Shown: positions 41,524 to 53,389 of the stretch, piece after piece | Layout of the letters: every line of letters starts with the position of its first letter | Position numbering within the stretch: position 1 is the first letter of the stretch | Assembly: GCF_031143425.1 (NCBI RefSeq) | Contig: NC_090445.1 | Location: 1,195,702,691-1,195,766,690, forward strand | Direction of reading: 5' to 3' | Length of the DNA: 64,000 nucleotides | Source: Pleurodeles waltl | Taxonomy: Eukaryota > Chordata > Amphibia > Caudata > Salamandridae | The notes under the pieces: generated by a model | Database searches by the model: none | Seen by the model: the letters and a program-made list of their open reading frames with translations, nothing else | What the model was told of the DNA's origin: nothing | Program-made: the position numbers and the translations under genes

Positions 41524-43081
41524 TGATAACGCGTCCCTTTATGATAATTTATTACACATTAGGGCGAGATAGCTAATCAATATGTCAATCAATACGTCAA
41601 TAATGTCATCAATATTGATTACAACAATGCATTTCACTTTAGTCAAAGACATTAATCAATTCAAGACACCACCATGACCTGGCAGTCATGAATAACCACA
41701 CCAGTTTAGTAGAATTTTATGAGTTTTATTCCCTATTAATTACAATTCTAAGAGAAAATGTGTTAATCTCAAATCCAAGAAGCAAAATAGCATAGTCACA
41801 ATATGGCAACTCTGATAAGATTTAATCAAGGCAAGGATCACAAACATCAAAACATAACACAGCGTGAACATTGATCAATTTGAGTGTCTTTAACGCGTCG
41901 GTTCAACAAAGCATAGATTCAGTTGTATGTCTATTTGTGTCAGTTTAGTGAACCCCTGTCCTAACCGCTGATTAGCATTGGCATGTTGGGCTTCATGCAA
42001 AACAATTTAGAACACCAATTTGGAAAACATCTAACTATGGTCTCTGTTAAAATTAAGCAGTTGGTACCTAGAAAGGAAAAGCAAACAGATAAATCACAAT
42101 TTCATTGTCATAGTTAACCTCCAAGGTTTAGGTCAGCACTCAGGTTCAGTCCTCGTCTTCAGGACATCAGTCAATTTGCCATCAGTCAAAACTCAGCTCC
42201 GGGGCAAAAAGGGGCACTTCCCTCATAAGGAGGTAAAGTGTAAATGGGCAATCTAAGGAAGAGGGTGGTTTAATAAACCAATCAGTCACCAGAGTGACAG
42301 AGTTTCTGGATAAAATCAATAGCATTCCCTAACACCTCTCTCAGGCTCCCCGTGTCATGGGTTTTTATCCCTTTTTCATTGTACATTACCCTAAAATCTA
42401 ATTGGCTAAGGGGTTGCACCCCACTATTTCTACCCAAATAATTTTGAATTAGCTCATCAACTTTCTCACCCCACGATAGTTCACAGACAGTTTATTGGTC
42501 CATATGATTGACGGCTTCAGAGGTAGCACGTCTGGTATGATTTCATCCTTCTGTAATTCTTTGCACATCTTTTGGTCAGTAGCTCCATTGTCTTCACCGG
42601 TTTAAACGACCTTGTACATTATATTAGTCTACACTGTTGCATTTCGATTAAACATTTCTACAAGCAATATGAATTTCATGAGAACGGATCCATTATGGTT
42701 ACATTCAGCTTCTAGTTTGAAGAAAACAAGAGGTCATGTCCTTTTGCGAGTCAGCACACTGCACGTTAGAAAAACACATTTAATATGAGAGCCAGGCCGC
42801 TAAGCTTCGGCTCATGCTAACTTAAGGCCTAAAAGATTTTATTTAGCATAACTTTAATAGCATAATCATTAAAAATTAGTGCAAACCATTCTTTAATTCA
42901 GATATTCATAGGCATTAGTCATTTTTATAAATCAACGTATACATTGGCAGCCACTCCCCGTGGTCACATTTCAAATGCATGTTTTAGCAAAACAGGTTAA
43001 TACAATTTCTATGTAGCATTATCACACATTAGTTCATAAACATTTCACGTAAATATAGATTTTATAAGCTACGCTCTCTCA
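41524..43081 (-). repeat. ERV 5' LTR, about 1.56 kb
   Basis: The start TGAGAGAGCG at 43081 is fixed by identity to the sequence after the polypurine tract at 24581. The end CA at 41524-41525 lies 4 nt before the primer site. An AATAAA signal on the minus strand at 41725-41730 would end the R region. A diverged relative lies at 62171-63340 (shared CAGCATGTTGGGC-type and GGAAAACATCTAACTATGG blocks). Confidence 0.8.
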
Positions 43082-43499
43082 GCTGGCAGGTTTGAGGCCT
43101 GTTTCACTGCTGGTTGGGGTCAGTTTTGTTGCTGGGGACATTTAGCTGCATTTCCTGCTTGCAGCGCTTTAAAAATAATGATATAAATACAGTGTGCTTA
43201 CAAACACATTTACTTTTACACTTGAGTGGTCCCAGTATCCTGCAGGGTCGCTTGGAGCAGCAATAACCTTCAGGGTGTTGGAGAGGAAGGTGAGTGGTCT
43301 GCTGTTGCTTGGCTCCGAAAGTGCAGTACATAAACAATATACTCTTCAACATTCAAAAAAGAGTATTTCTTTAAAATTTGATCATTGCAACACAGTTCAG
43401 ATTAGTAAAATAAATTATACCGTTGCATTGAGTGACAATTGATTAAATGATAGATTCTAATCATGAATTTAGGAACATTCATGCCTTCAACCTCACCCT
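43082..43499. other. No recognisable feature
   Basis: Flank of the ERV with no gene or repeat recognised. Confidence 0.45.
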
Positions 43500-44160
43500 G
43501 TTGATGATATTAGTGAACCAAGATGAAAGCTGCCTTTCGTCCCTTATACATGACGGCTCAAGTCAACTCAGTATGCACCTCCTGTTTCCACGTTCTACAA
43601 CTGCCAAGCAAGCAATCATCACCAGCAGGCTGGACTACAGTAACAATGCCTATGCTTGAATCTCCAAACAACTCCTGCACAGACTCCAGACCATCCAGAA
43701 TGCAGCCACAAGACTCATACTTGACCTCCCGCACCCACATCACACCGCAGTTCAGGAAGCTTCATTGAAACCCCATTCACAAGCACCGCCAATTCAAACT
43801 TCTCACACACCCATACAAAGCCCTATACAACACAGGAACAGAATACCTGAACAGCCACAGACACTTTCACCAATCCACCAGACACCTATGCTCTGCCTCA
43901 CTCTCACTCGCACACATGCCCCTCATCTGCAAAATCAAAACTGGATGTCGCTCTTCTCCTACATCACACCCAAGATATGAATGACCTCCCGCAACACATC
44001 AGAGCCTCATCCTCACTTCTTAAGTTCCACGAGAAGCTGAATACCTGTGCTTTATATAAGTACCTTGAGACCACAAACCTTCACATCTTGCCCAAGCACC
44101 TGGATACCCTCTTGGGTGATTAGTGCGCAATATAAATCAACATAATGTAACATAAAATAA
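43500..44160 (+). pseudogene. L2-type LINE, C-terminal and 3' end fragment
   Basis: In shifting frames the translation shows the conserved end of L2/CR1-group ORF2: TSRLDYSNNAY, then LQTIQNAATRLILDLP and YKALYNTGTEYL. It ends with L2-like 3' text (ALYKYLETT-like, then CTTGGGTGATTAGTGCGCAATATAAATC). Several stops and frameshifts make it a fossil. The 5' end is truncated, as usual for LINE copies. Confidence 0.75.
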
Positions 44161-46899
44161 CAATAGGGTGTTACTATGGGCGGATTATAATTACAGTTTT
44201 TGCTTTTGTGCTGCAGACACGACAAACTGATGTGTTTGAAAGTTCTCCTATGTTATGAAGAAAAAAGAGGAACAGTGAAAAAAGTAATTACCTAGTGTCA
44301 CACAAGGTTGTCAAGTGGAAGATGGGATTGATGCAAGGGTCTTGTGCAATTCAACCACTGCAATGTTAGCAAATTGTCTCTCCCATGTTAGATCAAAGCT
44401 TAATGTTTTGTGTTCAATTCTTTGAGGCACTGAATCAGCAAACAGTATTTATGCAGTACTTCAAATAGTAATAAAGTGAAACACAACACTAGAAGAATTC
44501 CATGCCAAATGAGAAAAAAAGGTACATTTGAATAAATAGTTGAAGACCAGAACCACAATAATCTGATCAGTAGAACTAGAGATATGGAATTTTAAAGATT
44601 TTGGTGAAAATTGTGCCAAAAAGCAAAAGCTCCATTTGTTATTGTCGGGACAAAGTCACAGGTTCAGGCCAGATGTGATGGGGCGTGGTCAAACTACATG
44701 GTCCCAGTCAAGCCCATTGAAGAAGAGTACCTTACATCCTGGTTGCAGACTGATGCCAAGTCCTTGCATTGAGTTGCACGGGATGATTTTGAGGAATCAT
44801 CAACATAGAGCTTGCAAGATGCATTGCGCAGCAAAGTCAGTGACCGTCAATGGGAGCATGCAATGTGAGGTCCTCTGTCGTCCTAGAGTAGGCCTCTGGG
44901 GCTTGCAAAGTCTTGTGTAGCAATGTATTGGTGCTGAGTATGAGGTGCACAGCACTAGGCCAGGGCTAGTAAAGCCACCTGGGCTTGAAAGGACTTGCAT
45001 CGAGATGCACCGAGCTGCGTCAGACTTGGCAAGTTGTCTGTGTTGAGCTGGGTGCGGCTGGCGGAGCTGGCGAGACAATGCAGTGTCCTGCATTGAAGAC
45101 ACATGGCGCAGAGAAGCCTGTTGTGCCCCTGTGACTTGAGAACAGAAGGTCAGCCGACTGACCCTGGGAGATCTTGGAGTCCTGGGGCACTCACACAGGC
45201 CAATTTCAGCAGGTCAGTTCACAGCAGGAGTACTCCTGCAGCAACAAAAGGTCTTGGGAGGCAGAACAGTTCTTGGGCAGCAAAGCAGGTCAGCAGGTCA
45301 GCAGGGCAGGTCCAATACTTATTTCTGATGTCCAATTTGAAATAGGAGAAACTTCAAGAAGTTTTCACCGCCCGTGGTTGCTTGGAATTACCTGCCTCTC
45401 TGCCCTGACTCCAGACTATCTGGGATCACAATATGCTGGTGTCAAAGCCCTTTGTGAGTGTGCTCAGGAGGAGCCTTTGTGATGTGCAAGTGTGGTACGT
45501 GATAGTTCTTCCCCCACATTAAGTCAGAGTGGCCTATCCTGCCAACATCTAGCTTCCATTTGTCTTACTGCCCGAGAGCAATACACAGAGACCAACTACC
45601 AGCTATACCTAGTCCTGTGACCCAAGATGCAGGCAGCAGGCACCAAATGGTTGGTACAGGAAAATGCCAACTTTAAAAGTGCAATTTTTGGAATTGCGCT
45701 TATGAATCTAACTTTACCATTAAAAAGTGCTCTTAATTGCAATTCCATAGACACCAACATCGACTTGTCCACCTGCTCCCAATTGAAAGTTATCGCTTAT
45801 TAAATGTAATAAAGTAACCCAATGTTAAACTATTGAAGAGGTAGGCCTTGCAGTACTGAAAATTAATTTAGAAGTTTCCCTCTACCAAGACATGCAGAAG
45901 TTAAAAGTACATATACATTACACCCTGCCCTCTGGGCTATTCAGGGCCTACAATGGGGTGACGTATATCCATTAAAAAGGACGGTTTGGGCCTGGAAAAA
46001 TACTTATTTTGCCAATTCGAAATGGCAGTTTAAAGACTGCAAACACATGCTGAAATGGCAGGCATGAGACATGTTTGCAGGGCTACTTAAGTGGGTGGCA
46101 CAATAAGTGCTGCAGGCCATCTAGTAGGCCTTGATTTACAGGCCTTTGGTTCATGTAGTGCCACTTTACTAGGGACTTACAAGTAAACTAAATCTTCTAG
46201 TTTGGTGTAAGCCATTTCTACCATGTTTAGAAGAGAGAGCACAAGCACTTCAGCATTGGTGAGCAGTGGTAGAGTGCATACAGTCCTAAAGGCCAACCAA
46301 AATGGGATCAGAAGACAGGAAAGTGAAGGCAGTCTGAGGATGACTGCGCAGAAAAGGCCAAGTCCGACACTCCCAAAGTTCCCACTATGTGAGGAGTAGT
46401 TTTCCAATGTTTTGGAATTTCATTAAGGTTTGAAGGAGTACACTTGGGAAGCTTTGACAATGATGGTTTCAAACATCGACTTCTGGAAACATTTATGAAT
46501 TCCTGTTTGCTCACATATGGAGACATTCCTAAATCCGTACACCATGTAAATTTACAAATGGGAAAATGTCCCAAATGAAGACATATGAACTTGTTAACTT
46601 TTTTCTCCCAATATTTTCCCTAGTAAAAACATACTTGCACTACCTTTTGTCAATCAGTCAAATAGCTTATTCAGTTTTATCACAGAAGAGCATCAAATAT
46701 ATCTTAATTGATAAGTACAGCACATCATTCCAAGCTTTTAAGAATCAAATATATTCTTTATTCGGCCAACAAAGACCATAGAAGTGCATATAAAACAGCA
46801 GCATAAAAAACTGAGATAAAATTGATACTGCAAATCAGACAGATCAATCTGCATGCTACTTAGGAAATCCTAAAAAACAGTAAAGCATTTAATAAGAAT
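44161..46899. other. Unassigned repeat-like sequence, possibly a solo LTR
   Basis: No gene is visible. The stretch at 44600-46170 has LTR-like character: G/C-rich CAGGTCAGCAG repeats near 45285-45310, then an AT-rich part. I could not find paired ends, a primer site or a target duplication. Confidence 0.3.
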
Positions 46900-49800
46900 A
46901 GCCTGTATAAAAAAAAAAAATGTCATAATAAAACAGATACCCTTTGCCGTATGGCACGTTGGATGTACACTGCAGTTAAAAAGCAAGTCCTCGCCTTTGT
47001 CAATGACTGTAAGAAAGCCAAGGCGGCCCTGCAGTATCTAAGGTTGGCCTGTTTCAAGAAGTGTAAAATAAGCAGTTGCATAATAGTTGCAAAAGAACAT
47101 AAAGTGGAGTGGCATTGTTTGGAGAGGCCATCACATGGGCACAGGGGTAGTTTAGCAAGGTAGGTGCCCTGCATAGGATAGGCCACTAAGAAACCAGCAA
47201 TATTCAGCCTTAATCTCACCAACAGGAACCTATGGCACAAGTTGGTAATCCAGGTTAGGTACTGCTCAATGCCATTACAGGTTCAGATTTCTACATATGC
47301 CTAGACCGTAGGCTTATTGACATCTGACCAAAGTTTCTTTTCATTACGTTTATCCAAAAACATTCTTTTCAGGGTTTTCTCGAAGCTAGCTTGACATGTT
47401 CCTGGGGTCTTGAAAAGATCACTCACATCCAGGCTCATGCAGGTGTTGTGACTATATCTAATCCAGGGAATTTTCAAGCAATGATCCAATTGTAGGCAGC
47501 CAGTAAGAACCCCCTGGTTGAATGAGGTTTCAGTTTTCTCGAGATCTTTAACTATAAAAGCAGTGGATGCAATTTTATGACATCACTGATAAACCCCATT
47601 CTAGTTTTGAGTGGCAGATGAAGGAGTTGGTAGATATTGGAACTGCTAGCAATCATTTAATGAAGCCATTTCCAGACCTCACAAGCTCTTTGTGGTCATT
47701 GTAGCCCCAGACACCCGTCTCATAAGTGGCATTTGTGCAGCACTTAGCTTGATATATGTAGTATTGAGTGCTGTAATAGGCTTAAGTTTCCTATTCTGTT
47801 GGCAAAGTTGAAGTCTGCCTCTGAGGTTTTAGCAAGAGCAACAGCCCTGCTTATTTTCAATGGACACCAAGTCAGTTTTTCATCAATGGTAACTCAAGAT
47901 AAGGAAACATTGGAAAAGTTCTGACTCTATTGTTATTTACCTTGAAAGCAGTTTTATCCTTCCTGCTGAAACCAAAAACCATAACTTGAGTTTTAGCTTG
48001 ATGGACAAGAAGATTCAGACAGGTCATGAAGGAACAGAAGCGGTTGAGCAAATGCTGTAAAGTGATTGCGTCCTACCTATTAATGCTGTGTCATCCGGAT
48101 TAATAAGGACGGGGATACTGTACTTACCTATTCGCGGACTGTTAGCGTTAAGATCCAGCAAATGTTCTTCTAGGCAATTTACTTACAGGGAAAAGAGGAA
48201 AGGGGCCAGAACGCAACCCTTACATATGCCTCTGGCGAGTTTAAAGGGTTCGCTTGTCTCTCCCCAACCCCCAGGGCATACCTGACAATGGCTTTCACTT
48301 CAATATGAAGTTCTCTAAAAAAAGAAACAATATTTGGCTCCACCCCAAAATCCACCATAATATTTAACAGCAAGATTCTATTTACAGAATTAAAAGCTGA
48401 GCTTAGATCCATGCCAGGTACAGCTTACTCTTCTTGGCCACCCTATATTTGCTCATCGGTAAGTATAAGTTGAGGCATTGCTCAACTGTCCCTAGAACTA
48501 GTCTAAAACTGAACTGAAGGTCTGCTAACACATTGTCCTCATTTGCCCAGGTTTGCAGGCGCTCCAACATAATTCTGATCATTATCTTGGCCGAGGAACA
48601 ATCAATGCTATTGGTCGGTAGCACCATGGATTGTCCTTAAAGCATTTTTTAAAGATCAGGACAATATTTGTATGGGACCATGCCTTTGGAGGCCCTGTTA
48701 CTGAAATGGTCTTAAAGACATTGGTCAAGAGTGGTGCCCACAGTGGTAAATTAGCCCTATAAAGACCTACTGGTATCCCGTCTAGCCTGGGGACTTTTCC
48801 CGCAGGCCATTGGTCTATTGCTTCCACTACCTCACTCATCCCAATCTCTAGCCCGTAAGAAGGCATGGCTGCAGGCAGAGAAATGGATTAAAGCCCTGGG
48901 GAATCTCTGGTTAAGCTTGAATTATTATCTACAGAGGTTAAGCCCTCCTTATAGATGAGGTCTGAATAAAGATGAGTAAAATGAACAACCCTCTTTTCTG
49001 GTTAGATCACCCTATCCAGACCAGCCTCCTGGGTTTTCTCAAAATATCTATGGTTTACCACCTTCCAAAAGTCTTTGCTATCCTTCAGACAACTAGCCTG
49101 CACTAGGGAGTGATAGACTTCCCCACTTAAAGCCTTCTTATCCTCAAGCCTGTAACTGCGAACAGACTCAGGGTTCCTAGGGGCTTCTTTGAGAGATGCT
49201 AACAATTCATTATGAGCCTTGGTGCAGTTTGCATCAAACTATTTAGGTTGCTTCCTGGTGGTAGGTATGTTTGTAAGCATGAACAAATTGTGTACCACAC
49301 CACAGATTCTATTGAACCCAGTTACTATTGCATCTCCCCTAGAATTCGCATTATCATACAAACAAGTCAAAAATGTCTAGGAGTGTTGAAACCACAAAAG
49401 CAGCCAAGAAAGAATCATTATCCACTTTTGCCCAGCTCATAATCAGCCCTTTATTCATAGCCTATGGTCACTAAGAGGAGATTCCTGCCACAATATAGTC
49501 TGCAACCCAATCTCTTAGATCCTTTGAAATTATGATAAAATCAGTTTGGCTTTGGTTGCCCCTTTCAATTAAAGTGGGGGTGATCGTTGGATGGACACAC
49601 AGGGAATGAAAAGCAAATACCAGATCATACTTTATGAGCACCAGATTGTCACCAAACAGGGTGTGGGAAAAATGAGTGATAGGGTCCCCTGCATCATACA
49701 CCACCGGATCAAGACTTGGTCAGAGATAATTGTCAGTACTTCATGTTGAAATCCCCCAAAAACACAGTCACATAATTACCTCTTGTTAAAACCACTATCA

Positions 49801-49990
49801 ATGTACTCACACAATGATCTACCCACTTCAACATTGCTTGGGGCAAATACATTGTTATAGAAGTTTATCAATAATGTTTTCTTGGTTAGACTTTGTAACA
49901 GGATATGTAGGTAATAAGCTGAACAAAGGGTTGACCGTATAACTTGGGCCGATAGCACAAGGGAAAAAGGGTAATAAGCCCTCCCTTCAC
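46900..49990 (-). pseudogene. APE-type LINE (endonuclease and RT), decayed
   Basis: Read leftwards from about 49990, an endonuclease segment shows FYNNVFAPSN, GDFNM (near 49755) and, after a frame break, SDHR (near 49463). RT follows in pieces: SHTNIVLIFKKCFKDNPWCYRPIALI (here split at 48866-48582), SAKIMIRIMLERLQTW, LQFSFRLVLGTVEQ and MDLSSAFNSVNR (motif A). A Cys/His segment at 47240-46923 (CPCDGLSKQCHSTLCSFA) resembles the C-terminal zinc region of some LINEs. The clade is not resolved. Many stops and shifts exclude activity. A minus-strand LINE of about 3 kb explains all the small minus frames here. Confidence 0.68.
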
Positions 49991-50940
49991 CCTGCCCTGA
50001 GAGCCTGGAATTGATGTAAGTGGTAAAGCCATCAACAGCGCAGACTCCCTCGCCCCTTTGAAAACAAACAACAACACCCGCACCATCAAGACCGCCCCCT
50101 GGTTCACCACAGAACTCCAGTCTTTCAAATGAGAATGTCGAAAAATTGAGAAAGCCTGGCGCCAAGAACCCTCAATGAGCAACTTATCCGCCCTCAAAAC
50201 AGCCATGCGCAAACACCACCAACTCATCCGGACCACCAAACGGTCCTTCTACAAAGAATGCATAGACAACAACACACACAACAGCAAGGAACTCTTTGCC
50301 ATCATCAAAGAACTCACCAAACCCAAATCCAGTACCATCGACCCTCCACACTCCCAAGACCTCTGCAACTCCCTCTCCAACTACTTCCACTGCAAAATCG
50401 CAGACATACACGACAGCTTCACATCATCAGCACCCACCATCACCACCTCCGACACAACCAACACCACAACACCCTGCCGCACCAACCGACTAAACACCTG
50501 GACCCCCACCAACGACGAAGAAATCGGCAAAACCATAAACTCCATCCACTCAGGCTCCCCAACAGACCCTTGCCTCCACCACATTTTCAACAAGGTCAGC
50601 CAAATTATCGCTCCCCAACTCCGTGCCGTCATCAACAGTTCCTTCAACACCGCAACCTTCCCAGATATTTGGAAGCACGCCAAAGTCAACGCTCTTCTCA
50701 AAAAACCTAAAGCAGACCCGGATGACCTCACAAACTGTCTCACTTCCTAGACGAAAACAACAAACTCAACGCCTCCCAGTCTGAATTCCGCAAGAACCAC
50801 AGCACTGAGACCGCCCTCCTCGCCTGTACAGACGACATCAGGACCAGAGTAGATAAGGGCGAGACCGTCACCCTCATCCTCCTACACCTCTCTGCAGCTT
50901 TTGACACTGTATGCTACCAAACCCTCCGCGCACTCCTTTT
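49991..50940 (+). pseudogene. L2-type LINE, endonuclease-RT linker and RT start
   Basis: The frame at 50175-50750 and its flanks show the linker between endonuclease and RT (TAPWFTTELQSFK, then MRKHHQLIRTTKRSFYKECI and NSKELFAIIKELT) and RT start (TFPDIWKHAKVNALLKKP). After a frame break come SEFRKNHSTETALL and LSAAFDTV (motif A). Motif C is not reached: the copy is cut at about 50940 where the Gypsy-A LTR begins. It may belong to the same broad L2 lineage as 43500-44160, but the two are different parts and cannot be compared directly. Confidence 0.75.
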
Positions 50941-52434
50941 TTCCAAGGGGTGCACACTCTGAGGACTGCCTGTCTTCACCCTGCACCAGAAGAATCAAAG
51001 GAATCTCTCGTGGAGTGACTGAGTCACTTCCCTGCTTCAGCAGGCACCTCTCTGCAACGATGACCGGTACTCTGGGACTCCTCTCCTGTCGACAAGCGTG
51101 ATCCCTGTAACACAGGTGGTGGACTGAAATGACCTTGACTGTCCAAAGGTCCAGCTGTCTGAATTTGGTGAAGGTAAGAGCTTGCCTTCCCGTGCCAGAC
51201 AGTAGTCTTGTGCATCGTGTCTTCTGCAGCTCCTTGAGCTTCTGTGCACTTCTTCCAAAAGTTCTTCATGCACAGCGTAGCCCAGGTTCCCAGCACTCCA
51301 TCCTGCGACGCACAGCTCTCTGAGTTGTTCTCCGGCGGCGTAGGATCCTTCTGTATTGTGCTACAATGACCGCACTTTGCATCTCCTTTGTCCCCATGTC
51401 CTGGGACTCCTGTGGGTGCTGCTGGGTCTTCTGAGGGCTCTCTAAAGTGCTCAGAGCTCCCTCTGTCTCCTCAGTCCAAGCTGAGACTCCCAGGGCCTTC
51501 TTGGGTCCGGGAAGCCCCTCTTTGATGCAAAATGCGTACTTGCGTGGCCCAGGCTTGTTGGCGGAATCCAAAGACGCAAACGGCCTGCATCCAACAACTC
51601 TACGTAGGACATCTCTTGCACCAAGCAGGAACCCGCAGCTAACTTCTTTGTGCATTTCTATACTTTTCTTCCACCCAAAGAATCCACGTTTGCACCTTCT
51701 TGCAGGTGGGCAGGGGCTCCTGTTCTTCCTGGCCTCTTCATCGACTTCTGGACTTGGTCTCCCCTCTCCACAGGTCTTAAGGTCCAGGAATCCATCATTG
51801 GTTGCTTGCAGTCTTGTTTGGTTCCTGCATAATTCTTCATCATGACTTGTAGTGTATTCTGAGGAAACTTGCTGTGCTTTACTCCTGCGTTCCTGGGCTT
51901 TGGGGTGGGGTACTTTACTTACCATTGGTGTTTTCCAACACTCCCAGTGCGCCCCCCCCCCCCCCACACACACACTACACTTGCCTAAGGGGGAATCAAA
52001 CCTTTGCATACCACTATTTTAGCATATGGTTTGTGTTGCCCCGACGCACATTGCAATCTATTATGTTTTTCACTATTCTGTGACTGTTTACTTACCTGAT
52101 TTTGGTTACTAGGGTATGTATTGTGTATAATACTTACCTCCAGAAGGAGTATTGCCTCTAAGATATTTGTGGCCTTGTGTCACAAAAATAAAGTACTCTT
52201 ATTTTTGGTAACACTGAGTATTGTCTTTTATTGTGTATAAGTACTGTGTGACTATAGTGGTATTGCAGGAGCCTTGCATGTCTGCTAGTTCAGCCTTGGC
52301 TGCTCTGCTACAGCTACCCCTAGACAGCCTAAGCTGCTAGTCACTGCCTACATTTCCCATATAAGGGATAACTGGACCTGGAATAAGGTGTAAGTACCTT
52401 AGGTACCCACTGCAAACCAGGCCAGCCTCCTACA
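50938..52434 (+). repeat. Gypsy-A 5' LTR, 5'-truncated
   Basis: Positions 50938-51411 match 59165-59642 of the 3' LTR at high identity, then the sequence continues alone to TCCTACA at 52434. The first 1.39 kb or so of the LTR is missing where the LINE begins. A C-run microsatellite lies at 51952-51964. Confidence 0.82.
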
Positions 52435-52690
52435 TTTGTGGTGCAGTGGAGGGATAAGTATTTGCAATTGCTTTACCACTTTGTCACTGGTGCTTTTCAC
52501 AAGAAAAGTGTACTTCAATACTTAGAGCTATATACAATTATACCTAGCAGTCATTTTCTCACTTCCAAAAAGTTTTTCAAACTTTTTAAAAGTTTTGCAA
52601 AGTTCTGAAAAGTTTTCATTTTCCTTTAAACAGTTAGTTGAATTAGTTTGCTTACTTCTTACTCTTCTCTCTACCTTTTTCTGTCACTAT
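52435..52690 (+). other. Gypsy-A primer-site region and leader
   Basis: After the LTR end comes TTTG and then TGGTGCAGTGGAGGGATAAG, where a primer tRNA would pair. The tRNA was not identified. AT-rich leader with AAAAGTTTT-type repeats follows. Confidence 0.5.
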
Positions 52691-53276
52691 GGGGGTCATT
52701 GACCGCCGGGGCCAGGGTCGGCGGGAGCACCGCCGACAGACCGGCGGTGCCCCGCAGGGCATTCTGACCGCGGCGGTTCGGCCGCGGTCAGATAAGGAAA
52801 ACCGGCGGTCTCCCGCCGGTTTTCCGCTGCCCCTGTGAATCCTCCATGGCGGCGGAGCGCGCTCCGCCGCCATGGGGATTCTGACACCCCCTACCGCCAT
52901 CCTGTTCCTGGCGGGAGGGGGTGCCGCGGGGCCCTTGGGGGCCCCTGCAGTGCCCATGCCAATGGCATGGGCACTGCAGGTGCCCCCGTAAGAGGGCCCC
53001 ACTTTGTATTTCAGTGTCTGCTTTGCAGACACTGAAATACGCGACGGGTGCCAGTGCAACCGTCGCACCTTCCCACTACGCCGGCTCAATTCTGAGCCGG
53101 CGTCATCGTGGGAAGGTTGATTTGCCCTGGGCTGGCGGGCGGCCTTTTGGCGGTCGCCCGCCAGCCCAGGGCAAATCCCAAAATACCCTCAGCGGTCTTT
53201 CGACCGTGGAGCGGTATTTTGGTGGGGGAAGTCTGGCGGGCGGCCTCCGCCGCCCGCCAGACTTAGAATCACCCCC
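52691..53276. mobile_element. GC-rich palindromic MITE, copy 2 (in Gypsy-A leader)
   Basis: This 586-bp copy, in inverse orientation to 39429-40057, runs from GGGGGTCATTGACCGCC to GACTTAGAATCACCCCC. Perfect TAT duplications flank it (52688-52690 and 53277-53279). It shares the CATGGCGGCGGAGCGCGC, CCATGCCAATGGCATGGG and TTTCAGTGTCTGC hairpins. Confidence 0.88.
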
Positions 53277-53389
53277 TATGTCTTCTATTGAGGCTAGACC
53301 ACTTATGAAAATCTTAATTTTTAAAGTCTGAGGGGTCTCCGTTTAGAAAGAAGCATATGGATTGGGAAGAACCCTAATAAGGATTTCCT

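Larger units (their letters stand above)
24511..43081 (-). mobile_element. Endogenous retrovirus, class-I-like, with nested insertions
   Basis: Reading leftwards from 43081, the order is 5' LTR, primer site, leader, gag (matrix, PPPY, capsid, CCHC), protease, RT, RNase H, integrase, env, polypurine tract and a short 3' LTR remnant. Two later insertions interrupt it: the GC-rich palindrome at 39429-40057 in gag and DIRS-B at 30744-36716 in the protease gene. Gag, pol and env all carry frameshifts and stops, so it is inactive. One zinc knuckle, a GPY-type integrase tail and a CxxC plus Cx7CC envelope layout fit a gamma- or epsilon-like lineage; exact placement needs phylogeny. Confidence 0.92.

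Noticed and set aside
50258..50710. 150-codon His/Gln-rich frame
   Set aside because: Shadow frame of the L2 linker/RT region, which reads sensibly in another frame.
51266..52009. 247-codon minus-strand frame
   Set aside because: It lies wholly inside the Gypsy-A 5' LTR and the matching 3' LTR does not keep it open.
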